Shown one piece after another: positions 51,833-61,971 of a DNA stretch of 64,000 nt; the stretch's first letter is position 1; every line of letters begins with the position of its first letter. Location of the stretch: positions 3,900,619-3,964,618 of the forward strand of contig NC_009706.1 in assembly GCF_000016505.1 (NCBI RefSeq), written 5' to 3'. Made by a program: the position numbers and the translations under genes. The stretch is from Clostridium kluyveri DSM 555 (GTDB lineage: Bacteria; Bacillota; Clostridia; Clostridiales; Clostridiaceae). The notes beneath the pieces are model-generated. The model did no database searches, was not told the DNA's origin, and worked only from the letters and a program-made list of their open reading frames with translations.

Positions 51833-52420
51833 ATGATTAAGAAATTAATAATAGATCCCACAGCTAAAAATTCAATATGTACTTTAAGAGACACTATTAG
51901 TAATGAAATATTTCCTATAGTCAAATCTAAAAGAACTATAGTAATACTATGTATAGGAACAGACAGATCCACTGGAGATAGTTTAGGACCTATAGTAGGA
52001 GATAAATTAAAATTTCTAGTAAGAAATAGAGTTGCATTATATGGAAATTTACAATATCCAGTACATGCTAAAAATATTTCCGATATAATAACTGAAATAA
52101 ATTCTAAATATAATAATCCCTTTACAATAGCAATTGATGCTTGCTTAGGTAATATTCAAAATGTAGGTAAAATAATACTAGAGTCCAAACCTCTTCATCC
52201 TGGTTCCGCTATGAATAAATCACTTCCTCAAGTAGGTGATTTAAGTATAACAGGTATTGTAAATATGTGTGGTGCAATGGAATTTATGGTTTTACAAAAC
52301 ACCCGATTATTTACTGTTATGCAATTAGCTGATACAATTTCTAAAGGTTTATATCACTCTATATTAAAAACTATAGGTGGAAAAAGTAATACTAGTTTTC
52401 TCCAAAATGCAGAGGCTTGA
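51833..52420 (+). CDS. yyaC: Spore protease YyaC (DUF1256)
   Basis: A 195-aa protein of the YyaC/DUF1256 family, related to germination protease GPR and present in endospore formers. VILCIGTDRSTGDSLGPIVG and AIDACLGNIQNVGKIILESK are family motifs. It supports assignment to a spore-forming Clostridium. Ribosome-binding AGGAGG is in the stem of the preceding hairpin. Confidence 0.92.
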   Translation: MIKKLIIDPTAKNSICTLRDTISNEIFPIVKSKRTIVILCIGTDRSTGDSLGPIVGDKLKFLVRNRVALYGNLQYPVHAKNISDIITEINSKYNNPFTIAIDACLGNIQNVGKIILESKPLHPGSAMNKSLPQVGDLSITGIVNMCGAMEFMVLQNTRLFTVMQLADTISKGLYHSILKTIGGKSNTSFLQNAEA

Positions 52421-52549
52421 TATATAAAATATCTAATACTAATTTATTTTTTTAATAAAAAACATTTCATTAATTACAATATCTTTGAAAGTTCCATATA
52501 TCATTCATTCATAAAATCAGATGATTATAATAACCTTTTAATACAAACA

Positions 52550-52596
52550 CAAAAAACTCCTTAAATTTATAAGTATTTCAAAGGAGTTTTTTATTG
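52550..52596. terminator. Terminator between yyaC and the DUF4446 gene
   Basis: AAAAAACTCCTT (52553-52564) pairs with AAGGAGTTTTTT (52580-52591), with A and T tracts on both sides, so it can work for both convergent genes. Confidence 0.85.
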
Positions 52597-52604
52597 AACA
52601 AAAA

Positions 52605-53108
52605 CTATATTCTTTTATTTATGCAATCTTCTAAAACTTGTTGTTCCTCTTGCGATAAACCATATCTTGATAGACCACTATCTATAGGTTTAGCATAAGT
52701 AGTGCTTTCATCTCTTCCATATATTCCTGTAATTATTACACCATCATTTTTTTCATCCAATAATGCTATTGAAAAACTCAGATCACTTCCTACGTCTTCA
52801 AAGGCTCTATATCTTATAACAGATATTTTTTGGATACAACAACTTACTTTAGAATTTAATTCCTTATAGAGATTTCTAATATCTTCATATTGATTTTTTA
52901 CATTATCTATACTATCTAGATATCCAATAATAAATTCTTCTAAATTTTTATTATTAGAGCCTCTCATAAATTTTCTATATCTTTTTTCCAATCTATTTAA
53001 AGACTTCAAAATTACTAAATTCATAATAAATAATATTATTATAATTATAATTAATCCAATTATAATGTATATGTGTAATCCATTCATTAGGTTAATAATA
53101 TTTTGCAT
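52605..53108 (-). CDS. DUF4446 membrane-anchored protein
   Basis: A 167-aa protein with one N-terminal transmembrane segment (about 13-34) and a coiled-coil region (about 36-85), then a globular part with YRAFEDVGSDLSFSIALLDE and the ending SRYGLSQEEQQVL. It is DUF4446, regularly found after parB in clostridia. Its role is unknown; the location hints at chromosome segregation or sporulation. Confidence 0.88.
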   Translation of the reverse strand: MQNIINLMNGLHIYIIIGLIIIIIILFIMNLVILKSLNRLEKRYRKFMRGSNNKNLEEFIIGYLDSIDNVKNQYEDIRNLYKELNSKVSCCIQKISVIRYRAFEDVGSDLSFSIALLDEKNDGVIITGIYGRDESTTYAKPIDSGLSRYGLSQEEQQVLEDCINKRI

Positions 53109-53201
53109 ATTTTTCTCCTTTCATAGAGATTAAAATGAATAATACTTTCTTTATTTAATAACATACCCATTATATATATGAAAAGAATTTTTGTTTAAAA
53201 A

Positions 53202-53217
53202 TGTTTCATGTGAAACA
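53202..53217. promoter_or_regulatory. parS site (one mismatch)
   Basis: TGTTTCATGTGAAACA, 15 of 16 bases of the parS consensus TGTTTCACGTGAAACA. It lies just after the parB stop. Confidence 0.88.
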
Positions 53218-53229
53218 TTTTTAAACAAA

Positions 53230-54090
53230 TTAGATTTTTAATATATCCAATATTCTCTGCAAATCCTCCTGAGAATAATATTCTATTTCTATTTTACCTT
53301 TATTTTTTTTATCCATTAATAAAACTTTTGTACCAAATAGGTTTTCTAATTTGTCTTTTATATCTAAATAATAAACATTTTGTTCTTTAGTCTCATTTTG
53401 CTGTGGTTTTTTATGTGAATTAACATTTTTAATAAGTTTTTCTACATCTCTAACAGTAAGATTTTTATTTATAATAGTTTGAGCTAGCTCATATTGTAAA
53501 TCATTACTTTCTAAACCTAATAGGGCTCTTCCATGTCCTTCAGTAATAACTCCATCTATAAGATAATTTTGAACTCTATCATCTAAATTTAAAAGTCTCA
53601 TACAGTTAGTAATCTTAGTCCTAGATTTCCCAATTTTATTACTTAACTCTTCTTGAGTTAAATTTAACTCAGTAACCAACTTTTTATAGGCTAGAGCTTC
53701 TTCTATCGGATTTAGATCCTGTCTTTGTATATTTTCTATTAGAGAAACTTCTAAGATTTCATTATCTGATAAATTCATTATAATTACAGGTATCTCTTTT
53801 ATATTAGCTAATTTAGCAGCTCTCCATCTTCTCTCTCCTACAATTATGCTGTATGTATTATCTTCAATTTCATTAACTACAAGAGGTTGTATTATGCCAT
53901 ACTCTTTTATTGATTGAGAAAGTTCTAATATCTTGTCCTTGTCAAACTTTTTTCTAGGCTGACTTTTATTTGCGACTATAAAATCAATATTAATATATTT
54001 AATATCCTTTTGATTTTCTTCTCCAATGTCTAAAGCATTTTCAGGTATTAGTGCTCTAAGCCCTTTCCCCAATCCATATTTTTTATTCAA
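53230..54090 (-). CDS. parB: Chromosome-partitioning protein ParB (Spo0J)
   Basis: A 286-aa CTPase clamp that loads at parS. Motif order is normal: KSQPRKKFD, the CTP-binding GERRWRAAK near 98, SLIENIQRQDLNPIEEA, the HTH LTQEELSNKIGKSRTKITN, and GHGRALLGLE. The C-terminal dimerisation region ends IEIEYYSQEDLQRILDIL. It is 7 bases from the parA stop, so it should be cotranscribed with it and depends on correct parA transcript processing. Confidence 0.96.
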   Translation of the reverse strand: MNKKYGLGKGLRALIPENALDIGEENQKDIKYINIDFIVANKSQPRKKFDKDKILELSQSIKEYGIIQPLVVNEIEDNTYSIIVGERRWRAAKLANIKEIPVIIMNLSDNEILEVSLIENIQRQDLNPIEEALAYKKLVTELNLTQEELSNKIGKSRTKITNCMRLLNLDDRVQNYLIDGVITEGHGRALLGLESNDLQYELAQTIINKNLTVRDVEKLIKNVNSHKKPQQNETKEQNVYYLDIKDKLENLFGTKVLLMDKKNKGKIEIEYYSQEDLQRILDILKI

Positions 54091-54097
54091 ATCACAT

Positions 54098-56957
54098 TCA
54101 CTCCTTTTGCTTATGTAAAAATTCTTTAGTCAATCCCTCATAAGCTTCCGCACCTTTACACTTATCATCATAAAGCACTATAGGTAGTCCAAAACTAGGA
54201 GCTTCCGCCAGCCTTATATTTCTAGGTATAGTAGTATCATAAACTTTATCTTTAAAATACTTTTTCACCTCTAAAACAACTTGATTTGATAAATTAGTTC
54301 TGGTATCACACATACTCATAATTACTCCCTCAATTTTCAAATTCGTATTCAATGACTCCTTAACTAATTTAACTGTATTTATCAATTGTCCAACACCTTC
54401 TAAAGCATAAAACTCACATTGAATTGGAATAAGCACACTATCTGATGCAGTAAGTGCATTTATGATCAATAGTCCTAAAGATGGTGGACAATCTATAAAT
54501 ATAAAATCAAAATCCTGTTTCAAGTTCTTTAACTTGCTTTTCAATATTTTTTCTCTGTTTTTCTTACTTATTAATTCTATTTCACATCCAGCTAATTCCA
54601 TTATTGAAGGAATTATATAGAAATTATCTATAAGCTCACAGGGCACTATTGCCTCATTTATGTTAACCCTTGATGTCAAAACATCATATATAGAAATTTC
54701 TATATTTCTCTTATCAAAACCTAATCCACTGGTAGTATTACCTTGAGGATCAATATCTATATTTAATATTTTATATCCTTGCATAGCTAAGTATGCACTT
54801 AAATTAATACAAGTAGTAGTTTTGTAGGGTAGGAACCCAACGTCTTACTATAACTGAATTACAGCAGATTTTTGTGAACCCCCCTCCGAACCGAACGTAC
54901 ACCTTTCAATGTATTCGGCTCTCCAGTTATTTATATTAAAAGATAAATCTATGTCAAGTTCTCCTTGCTATATTAATCTACTTCCAAATTATATCATTTA
55001 CATTGGCAAGAGGTTTACTTTTCCTCTTTAAGGACTCATTACAATAAATTATAGTTTTTATACCGTTTTTTGTCATATGGTTAATTCCCACAACTTTTTT
55101 TAATACATTTTTATCTTTTCCCTTAAATACTATACCATATCTATTTATTACCTGTTTAACTGATATTTGTTCTTTTCTTGCCAGCGTCTTTACCAAACTT
55201 AAATAATGATAAAATTTAAATTTTCTAACTTTTGCATTCACATCTGAGGCTAAACAGTAATAATTATATAAATCTATGATCTCTCTATTATAGAGAGAAA
55301 TTATTTTAAATACGGATAAGTTAATTCTAGAATTATTATGTATTGGCTTTCCATTTAAAATAAAAGGTTTAATTCTTTTTCTTATCACTTCAGCAGGTAT
55401 TAATAATTGTATTATTTCATTATCCATTTTTTCTTTAGATTTATCAGTTTTATTATCTTTAAAATTATGCTTTAATTTAGTTATTTCATAGCCTAAGAAT
55501 TTCACTCTCTGTTTATTTAAATCAATGATAAAAATTTCTTCTTCGGTAGTTTCTATATTTAATTTGTCTTTTAAAAAAACTTTTATCTTTTCTATCATAT
55601 ATTCAGCTAAATCTTTAGTTCCAGAAATAAAAATAATAAAATTATCTAAATACCGTGTATATTTTACTTGTCCAAATTCTTTATTTATATATTTATCAAA
55701 CTTATCTAAATATATATTAATTAATATGTTAGCCAAACTTTCTCTCTGCGATATCCCTGACCATGTATCACAATTTTTTTTTTCTTTTGTATATCCTGCC
55801 GCAAGAAACTTACGGATAAGATTTATAAAACGTCCGTCAGATATTTTTTCACATAATGACTTTATAACAAAATCATAATTTATATTATAAAAACAACTTT
55901 CTATATTACCCTTAACAGCCCATCTAGCACCACTACAAGTAGTTTTTATCTTATAAAGAGCAGTATGACAATTTTTATTTGGAATAAATGCATGAGAATT
56001 AACGCTAAAATTAACATTGTATATAGATTGAAGAATTTCCACAATTATTTGCTGTATTAAATTATCATATAAACCTTTTATTTGAGAATGTTTTTTGTTC
56101 TGCTTATCTGATTTTTCCAATGACTCTGGACAATAACTTTCATTCTTTAATTTTTCAATTATTTTGTGAACGCCTTCATTATTAAAACTATGTACTTTTT
56201 CTGTAACAACATTGCCTATATTTTCACCTGCAGAATAAACCTGAGAATATGCCCTAAAATAGAAGTCTATATTAAATAAATATCTATATATTCTTTGGAA
56301 TTTATAATTTGGATTATTATTAGATTTATCTTTTAATATTGCCAATATTAATTCAGCTTTTTGCATTTCGCATACCTCCTTAATTAGACAATAAAAATAA
56401 CCTTCCTTCCTTCGCCATGTAATAGGCTTTCCCTATCCCGGACTACTATGAAGGTTCCGTAGTCATAATGGATATTTAAAATTTTTCAATTCACAGTAAT
56501 TAAAATATTCCACCTTAGACTATCTCCGTTTAGATTAATAAAAGCGATAATATGACTTAGGTCTTCTGTTCGTTTCTCGTACACCCCATAATAAGATGTT
56601 GGGAATATCTACAACGTTAATAAAACACAGGTAAAATTTTATTTTTAAATATTCCGTTTACGTATTCAAATGGTTTTCGTAAACCTCGGCAGTTAGAGCT
56701 AAGAAACTAGAATTCAAGCAATCCAGCCTTGACCTTATCATATCCTAACCTTGCATATCAGTATCTCAACCATCTTTAGAAACTATATGCTTTAATAGAC
56801 ATGCTATTGTTCCCTTGGTGTTTCCATCCTTAGGTAAGTCTATTGGTTAACAAGGTATCGTTGTAACCTTGGCTGTATTTAATCAGCATTCTTTTATAAC
56901 CCATTACGGACGCACACCTACGCCGCCTTTTTGATTAAATATGGATATTATTTTCAT
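54098..56957 (-). CDS. parA: Chromosome-partitioning ATPase ParA (Soj), split by a group II intron
   Basis: Two exons of a normal ParA. Exon 1 (56957-56916) starts ATG and encodes 14 residues, MKIISIFNQKGGVG; exon 2 (54823-54098) resumes KTTTCINLSAYLAMQGYKIL. Joined, the P-loop KGGVGKTTT is restored in frame and the protein is 255 aa, the usual Soj length. Exon 2 alone could only start at an internal ATG (54784) and would lack the ATP site, so function needs RNA splicing. DIDPQGNTTSGLG and FIDCPPSLGLL are intact. No other lesion is visible. Confidence 0.93.
54888..54921 (-). ncRNA. Group II intron domain V
   Basis: A 34-nt hairpin, the size of the catalytic domain V. GAGCCGAATACA pairs with TGTACGTTCGGTTC around a GAAA tetraloop. 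The catalytic AGC triad is present. Its intactness argues that the intron can still splice. Confidence 0.9.
54978..56366 (-). CDS. Group II intron maturase with degenerate reverse transcriptase
   Basis: A 462-aa LtrA-like protein of the mitochondrial-like class. Fingers-palm order is kept, but the catalytic residues are not: the motif A aspartate is N154 (VKGNIESCF), the YADD box is YLDN (239-242), and PQG is SQR. The fingers region around residues 80-100 is also shortened. The maturase domain X is well kept (HYLSLVKTLARKEQISVKQV and the following NRYG). No HNH endonuclease follows. It is therefore likely splicing-competent but unable to copy DNA (inference). No frameshift or stop interrupts it. 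Confidence 0.9.
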   Translation of the reverse strand: MQKAELILAILKDKSNNNPNYKFQRIYRYLFNIDFYFRAYSQVYSAGENIGNVVTEKVHSFNNEGVHKIIEKLKNESYCPESLEKSDKQNKKHSQIKGLYDNLIQQIIVEILQSIYNVNFSVNSHAFIPNKNCHTALYKIKTTCSGARWAVKGNIESCFYNINYDFVIKSLCEKISDGRFINLIRKFLAAGYTKEKKNCDTWSGISQRESLANILINIYLDKFDKYINKEFGQVKYTRYLDNFIIFISGTKDLAEYMIEKIKVFLKDKLNIETTEEEIFIIDLNKQRVKFLGYEITKLKHNFKDNKTDKSKEKMDNEIIQLLIPAEVIRKRIKPFILNGKPIHNNSRINLSVFKIISLYNREIIDLYNYYCLASDVNAKVRKFKFYHYLSLVKTLARKEQISVKQVINRYGIVFKGKDKNVLKKVVGINHMTKNGIKTIIYCNESLKRKSKPLANVNDIIWK

Positions 56958-57243
56958 TTAAGTTCCCCCTTTCTAGGTTTTCTATTTTCTTATTTTTAAT
57001 TATATATTTTTATTTACAATAATAAAAGAGTTTTTGCTATAAATTCTTTTATTTATAGCAAAGTACATATAAAATTTATAATTTTATCCATCAATTTAAA
57101 ATGTACACTATCAAGTTGAAAATACAAAAAATTAAAGTAAAATGTTTCACGTGAAACATTTTACTTTTTAAGAATTATAATTATCAACTAATATTATCCA
57201 GTTCTTTATTAATAAGTTCTCCTAAAGATTTTTTAAAATTTAG
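56958..57243. promoter_or_regulatory. parA upstream region with perfect parS
   Basis: 286 bases between parA and rsmG. TGTTTCACGTGAAACA at 57143-57158 is a perfect parS site. GGGGGAA before the parA ATG is its ribosome-binding site. No noc or other parB-like gene lies here, although many Firmicutes have one at this point. Confidence 0.85.
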
Positions 57244-57957
57244 TTACCTTAATGGATTCTTAGATACAATACCTGCTTTCCTTGGATACTTATCAGAAGT
57301 ATGTGTTATCTTTTTTATTACTACTAAATTATGATTGAACTCATCATCTTCAACTTTTATTATATCTTCAATTTTACCACCTAAAATATTAATTGCATTC
57401 TTGCTTTCTGTAATCTCATCTTCAACAGAAGGCCCTTTCATTGCTATAAAATATCCTCCTACTTTTATATAAGGAATACAAAATTCACTTAAAACTGTTA
57501 AATTAGCCACAGCCCTTGATACTACAACATCATTATTTTCCCTATACTCTATTTTTCTCGCACAATCTTCTGCTCTTCCATGTATACATGTTACATCATT
57601 TAATTTTATACTTAAGACCACTTGGTTTAAAAATTTTATTCTTTTATTCAAAGAATCCAAAAGTATAAGTTTTACCTCTGGTTTAATTATTTTTATAGGT
57701 ATGCCTGGAAATCCTGCGCCAGTTCCTACGTCAATGATACTTTTAGCATCTTTTAAAGGCAAAAATTTAAATACTCTGATACTATCTATAAAATGCTTCT
57801 TAATTATATCTTTATCATCTACTATAGCAGTGAGGTTCATCTTATCATTCCATAATTTAAGTATATCCTTATATTTAATAAACTTATTATACTTTTCTTG
57901 ATTAAAATTCAGTCCTAAATCTTTACATACAGTGTCCATGATCTCAAAATAATCCAT
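57244..57957 (-). CDS. rsmG: 16S rRNA 7-methylguanosine methyltransferase RsmG
   Basis: A 237-aa enzyme that methylates G527 of 16S r[21 protein letters not shown] is the SAM motif [17 protein letters not shown] and the ending [14 protein letters not shown] are typical. Loss of it gives low-level streptomycin resistance in other bacteria. It follows mnmG by 24 bases in the usual origin-proximal order. Confidence 0.95.
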
Positions 57958-57981
57958 AATATTTTCTCCAAAATTGTTATT

Positions 57982-59868
57982 TTATAAAAGTTTTTCTCTA
58001 TGTTTTTTCTCCAGATAAACTAATAAAACAGAAATATCTGCTGGTGAAACTCCTGAAATTCTAGAAGCTTGACCTATACTTATAGGTCGTATTTTCTTTA
58101 ACTTCTGATTTGCTTCTATTCTTAATCCCTTAATTTCATCATAGTCTATATTTTCAGGTATAAACTTATTTTCAAATTTTTTAAACTGTTGAACTTGCTC
58201 TAGCTGCTTTTTTATATATCCTTCATATTTTGAAATGATATTTACTTCTTCTTGAACATCTTCATTTAATTCAGGTCTATCCATATCAAGCAGCTGAAGC
58301 TTAAAATAATCAAGTTCTGGTCTTTTTATCAATTCATATAAACTTATACTTTTTTTCAATTCAGATGAACCCAATGAATTTAAAAATTCAATTACTTCTT
58401 TCTTAGGTGTTATATAAAGATTCTTTATTCTTTTTATTTCAGTTTCTATACTATTTTTTCTTTCTAGGTATTTATCATATCTTTCTTTAGTAACTAACCC
58501 TATTTTATATCCCATTTCTGTAAGTCTCAAATCTGCATTATCTTGTCTAAGTATAAGCCTGTACTCAGAACGGGATGTCATCATTCTATAAGGCTCTTCT
58601 GTTCCCTTTGTAACTAAGTCATCTATTAAGACTCCTATATAAGCATCAGATCTTTTTAAGATAAAAGGTTCTTTTCCTTTAACTTTAAGGGCGGCATTAA
58701 TACCTGCAATTATGCCCTGTGATGCTGCTTCTTCGTATCCAGAGCTTCCATTTAACTGACCTGCCCCAAATAACCCTTCAACTTTTTTAAATTCTAATGT
58801 AGGTCTTAATTGCAGTGGATTTATACAATCGTATTCAATAGCATATCCTGTCCTTAAAAATTCTACATTTTCAAGCCCTATTATAGTTCTATACATAGCA
58901 ATCTGAACATCTTCAGGCATTGATGTAGATGCACCATCTACATATAACTCATTTGTATCTTCGCCTTCAGGTTCAATAAATATTTGATGATTTTCCTTAT
59001 TTGGAAACCTAACTATTTTATCTTCAATAGAAGGACAATATCTTGGCCCTACTGACTTAATGGACCCATTAAAAAGGGGAGATCTATTTATATTTTCTCT
59101 TATAACTTTTGTGGTATTTTCTGTAGTATATGTTAAATAACAAGATACTTGTTTTCTATCTAAATTCTCGCTCATAAAAGAAAAAGGAACTATTCTCTTA
59201 TCACCTGGTTGTTCTATCATTTTAGAAAAATCCACGCTGCGTCTATTTACTCTGGCTGGTGTACCTGTCTTAAATCTTCTAATTTCTATACCTAAATCCA
59301 ATAAGCTCTGTGAAAGATCATTAGCTGGCATAAATCCATTTGGACCTGAACTGTAGCTTACATCGCCTATAATTACCTTACCTTTTAAATAAGTTCCTGT
59401 AGATAGAACGATAGTTTTTGTTTCAAAATACGCCCCATTCTTGGTTATAACACCACAAACTTTACCTTCATTGTCAATTCTTATACCTACCACTTCTAAT
59501 TGTTTTAAATCTAAATTATGCTGTCTCTCAAGTACACTTTTCATTCTTCCTGAGTAATTTCTCTTATCTGCTTGTGCCCTTAATGAATGCACAGCAGGTC
59601 CTTTAGAAGTATTAAGCATTCTTGACTGTATAAAAGTAGCATCAATATTTACACCCATTTCTCCACCCAAAGCATCTATTTCTCTTACTAAATGTCCCTT
59701 AGCAGTTCCCCCTATATTAGGATTACATGGCATAAATCCTATACTATCTAAATTCATTGTGCACATTAAAGTTCTACAACCCATTCTAGCTGCAGCAAGT
59801 CCTGCCTCACATCCAGCATGACCTGCACCTATAACTATTACATCATATCTTTCTGAAAAATACTCCAA
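57982..59868 (-). CDS. mnmG: tRNA uridine-5-carboxymethylaminomethyl synthase MnmG
   Basis: A 628-aa FAD enzyme that with MnmE modifies U34 of tRNAs. The FAD site is [20 protein letters not shown] near 8-27; [18 protein letters not shown] and the active-site region [15 protein letters not shown] are seen; the C-terminal helical domain ends [15 protein letters not shown]. Length is normal. It is 10 bases from mnmE. Confidence 0.97.
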   Translation of the reverse strand: MEYFSERYDVIVIGAGHAGCEAGLAAARMGCRTLMCTMNLDSIGFMPCNPNIGGTAKGHLVREIDALGGEMGVNIDATFIQSRMLNTSKGPAVHSLRAQADKRNYSGRMKSVLERQHNLDLKQLEVVGIRIDNEGKVCGVITKNGAYFETKTIVLSTGTYLKGKVIIGDVSYSSGPNGFMPANDLSQSLLDLGIEIRRFKTGTPARVNRRSVDFSKMIEQPGDKRIVPFSFMSENLDRKQVSCYLTYTTENTTKVIRENINRSPLFNGSIKSVGPRYCPSIEDKIVRFPNKENHQIFIEPEGEDTNELYVDGASTSMPEDVQIAMYRTIIGLENVEFLRTGYAIEYDCINPLQLRPTLEFKKVEGLFGAGQLNGSSGYEEAASQGIIAGINAALKVKGKEPFILKRSDAYIGVLIDDLVTKGTEEPYRMMTSRSEYRLILRQDNADLRLTEMGYKIGLVTKERYDKYLERKNSIETEIKRIKNLYITPKKEVIEFLNSLGSSELKKSISLYELIKRPELDYFKLQLLDMDRPELNEDVQEEVNIISKYEGYIKKQLEQVQQFKKFENKFIPENIDYDEIKGLRIEANQKLKKIRPISIGQASRISGVSPADISVLLVYLEKKHREKLL

Positions 59869-59878
59869 CTCTAATTAC

Positions 59879-61276
59879 CTACTTTCCTAAACAAAATTGT
59901 GAAAATATTTTATCTATTATATCCTCTTCTAAAGTATCACCAGTTATTTTTCCTAAATTAATCCACGCATTTTTTATATCTATAGACACTAAGTCTATAG
60001 ATAAAGTACTTTTTAATGTTTGCAGGGCTTCAATACAACTTTCCTTAGCTCTAATTAGTCCTTCTTTATGTCTAGTATTAGTTATAAACAAATCTTCTGA
60101 CTTAATTTCTCCTTTAAAGAATAACTCTTTAATACAATTCTTGATTTTATCCAAACCTTCTCCATTTTTAATAGAGGTTTTTATTATAAATCTTGAATTT
60201 AAATTACAAATATCATTTAAATCTATTTTATCACCTATATCAGTTTTATTTAATAAAATAATGTATTTTCTATGATTTACATAATTTATTATTTCTTTAT
60301 CTTCTTCATCTAACTCTTTACTTGAATCCAACATTAATATAACTAAATCCGATTCATCTATTTTTTCTTTAGACTTTTCAACACCTATCTTTTCTACTAT
60401 ATCATCAGTTTTTCTTATACCAGCTGTATCAACTATTTTTATAGGAATTCCTCCTATATTCATATACTCTTCTATAACATCTCTAGTTGTACCAGGTATA
60501 TCTGTAACTATAGCTTTATTTTCTTCAATTAAAGAATTCAATAAAGATGATTTTCCCACATTAGGTTTTCCTACAATTACTACACTCAATCCTTCTCTAA
60601 CTATTTTTCCTTCTTCTGCATTACTTAATATATAATTTATTTCATCTAATATTTTATTTATCTTTAAGTAAATCTGATCTGAAGTCATCTCTTCCAGATC
60701 TTCTTCTGGATAGTTGACAGTAGCTTCTATATGTGCAATTATCTCTAAAAGTTCTTCTCTTAATAAATTAATTTCTTTAGAAATTTTGCCTTGTGATTGC
60801 TGTACAGCCGATTTCACTGAAATATGGCTTTTTGCCCTAATTATATCAATTACTGCTTCTGCCTGACTTAAATCAATCCTTCCATTTAAAAATGCCCTTT
60901 TTGTAAATTCGCCAGGTTCAGCAAGTCTAGCACCTGCTTTAATAACTTCTTCCATTACCTTTCTTGTGGCTAATACTCCACCATGACAGTTTATTTCTAC
61001 TATGTCTTCAGCAGTATAGCTTTTAGGACCTTTCATAAAGCTTACAAGCACTTCATCTAATATTTCACCAGTATCTTTCTCTATTATAAAACCATATCTC
61101 ATGGAATAAGGTTTTATATCTAATAAGTCTCTATGATTTTTTCCTCTAAATATACTATTAGCTATGCTGAGAGAATTTTCTCCTGAAATTCTTATAATAG
61201 ATATACCACCTTCTCCTAAAACGGTAGCAATAGCTGTTATTGTATCAAATTCTAACATAATTTTAGTTTCCTCCAA
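59879..61276 (-). CDS. mnmE: tRNA modification GTPase MnmE
   Basis: A 465-aa GTPase partner of MnmG. The tetrahydrofolate-binding N-terminal domain is followed by a helical domain and the G domain: [14 protein letters not shown] near 227, DIPGTTRD near 250, [14 protein letters not shown], and the C-terminal CIGK-type FCLGK that supplies the catalytic cysteine. Cytoplasmic; 50 bases after the jag terminator. Confidence 0.97.
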   Translation of the reverse strand: MEETKIMLEFDTITAIATVLGEGGISIIRISGENSLSIANSIFRGKNHRDLLDIKPYSMRYGFIIEKDTGEILDEVLVSFMKGPKSYTAEDIVEINCHGGVLATRKVMEEVIKAGARLAEPGEFTKRAFLNGRIDLSQAEAVIDIIRAKSHISVKSAVQQSQGKISKEINLLREELLEIIAHIEATVNYPEEDLEEMTSDQIYLKINKILDEINYILSNAEEGKIVREGLSVVIVGKPNVGKSSLLNSLIEENKAIVTDIPGTTRDVIEEYMNIGGIPIKIVDTAGIRKTDDIVEKIGVEKSKEKIDESDLVILMLDSSKELDEEDKEIINYVNHRKYIILLNKTDIGDKIDLNDICNLNSRFIIKTSIKNGEGLDKIKNCIKELFFKGEIKSEDLFITNTRHKEGLIRAKESCIEALQTLKSTLSIDLVSIDIKNAWINLGKITGDTLEEDIIDKIFSQFCLGK

Positions 61277-61300
61277 ATAAAATTATATAACTTTTATAGA

Positions 61301-61332
61301 TTTAAAAAAAGAAAGCCTTTAGGCTTTCTTAG
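61301..61332 (-). terminator. Terminator after jag
   Basis: GAAAGCC (61311-61317) pairs with GGCTTTC (61322-61328). On the minus strand T7 follows. It overlaps the jag stop codon and lies before mnmE, so mnmE probably has its own promoter or depends on read-through. Confidence 0.75.
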
Positions 61333-61955
61333 AATTTCTTAAAATCTACTACAACTCTTCTAAAAGGTTCTTGACCCTCACTATAGGTATTTACATAAAA
61401 ATCATTTTGAAGTGAAGAATGAATTATTCTTCTTTCATAGGGATTCATTGGTTCTAATTTTACAGTTCTACCTGTCCTTTTAACTTTTTCAGCAACTCTT
61501 CTTGCAAGTCTTTTTAAGGTCTCTTCTCTTTTCAATCTATAATTTTCTGTGTCTAAAATAACTCTTTTATATTCCATATCATGATTTTTATTTACTACAA
61601 GACTTATAAGATATTGAATGGCATCTAATGTTTCTCCCCTATAACCAATAAGTATTCCCATATCAGAACCAGTTAAATATATTTTTATAACATCATTATT
61701 CTCTTTAATTTGTATTTCAGCTTCTACTTTCATACACTGCAGAATATTTTTTAAAAATATATTTGCCTCTTTTATGTAGTCTCTTTTTACCTTAACTTTT
61801 ATTTTAGCGGGCCTAACCCCTATAAAGTTCAAAAAACCTTTGTTGCCTGGATCTAATATTTCAACTTCAACTTTATCTCTTTCAACTCTTAATTCCAGTA
61901 ATGCATTTTTAATTGCTTCTTCAACAGTTTTTCCGGTAACCTCTATAATTTTCAT
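61329..61955 (-). CDS. jag: RNA-binding protein Jag/KhpB (KH-R3H)
   Basis: A 208-aa protein starting MKIIEVTGKTVEEAI (61955, with GGGGG/GGGTGG upstream). Jag N-domain, KH domain (GSDMGILIGYRGETLDAIQY) and R3H domain (RRVAEKVKRTGRTVKLEPMN, then ERRIIHSSLQ) are in order. KhpB affects cell division and RNA turnover. It lies 17 bases after yidC; the longer frame overlapping yidC is less likely. Confidence 0.95.
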   Translation of the reverse strand: MKIIEVTGKTVEEAIKNALLELRVERDKVEVEILDPGNKGFLNFIGVRPAKIKVKVKRDYIKEANIFLKNILQCMKVEAEIQIKENNDVIKIYLTGSDMGILIGYRGETLDAIQYLISLVVNKNHDMEYKRVILDTENYRLKREETLKRLARRVAEKVKRTGRTVKLEPMNPYERRIIHSSLQNDFYVNTYSEGQEPFRRVVVDFKKF

Positions 61956-61971
61956 AATACGCAGCCACCCC

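Larger units (their letters stand above)
54824..56915 (-). mobile_element. Group II intron in parA
   Basis: A 2,092-nt intron. The 5' end reads GTGCG (56915-56911), the group II consensus; the 3' end is CCTACCCTAC with a candidate branch A seven bases from the end. Domain V is at 54921-54888. It encodes a 462-aa maturase in domain IV. The boundaries exactly restore the parA reading frame between the glycine and lysine codons of the P-loop. Confidence 0.93.

Noticed and set aside
54098..54784. parA as a truncated pseudogene lacking its ATP-binding site
   Set aside because: The missing 14 codons are present beyond the group II intron and join in frame, so the gene is interrupted, not truncated.
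56367..56915. Possible second gene or attachment site between the maturase and parA exon 1
   Set aside because: It is the structured domain I-III part of the group II intron; no coding potential.
57171..57243. Open frame after the rsmG stop (FKKSLGELINKELDNIS), possible remnant of noc or another gene
   Set aside because: Only about 18 codons, in frame with rsmG but after its stop, and no family resemblance I can support.
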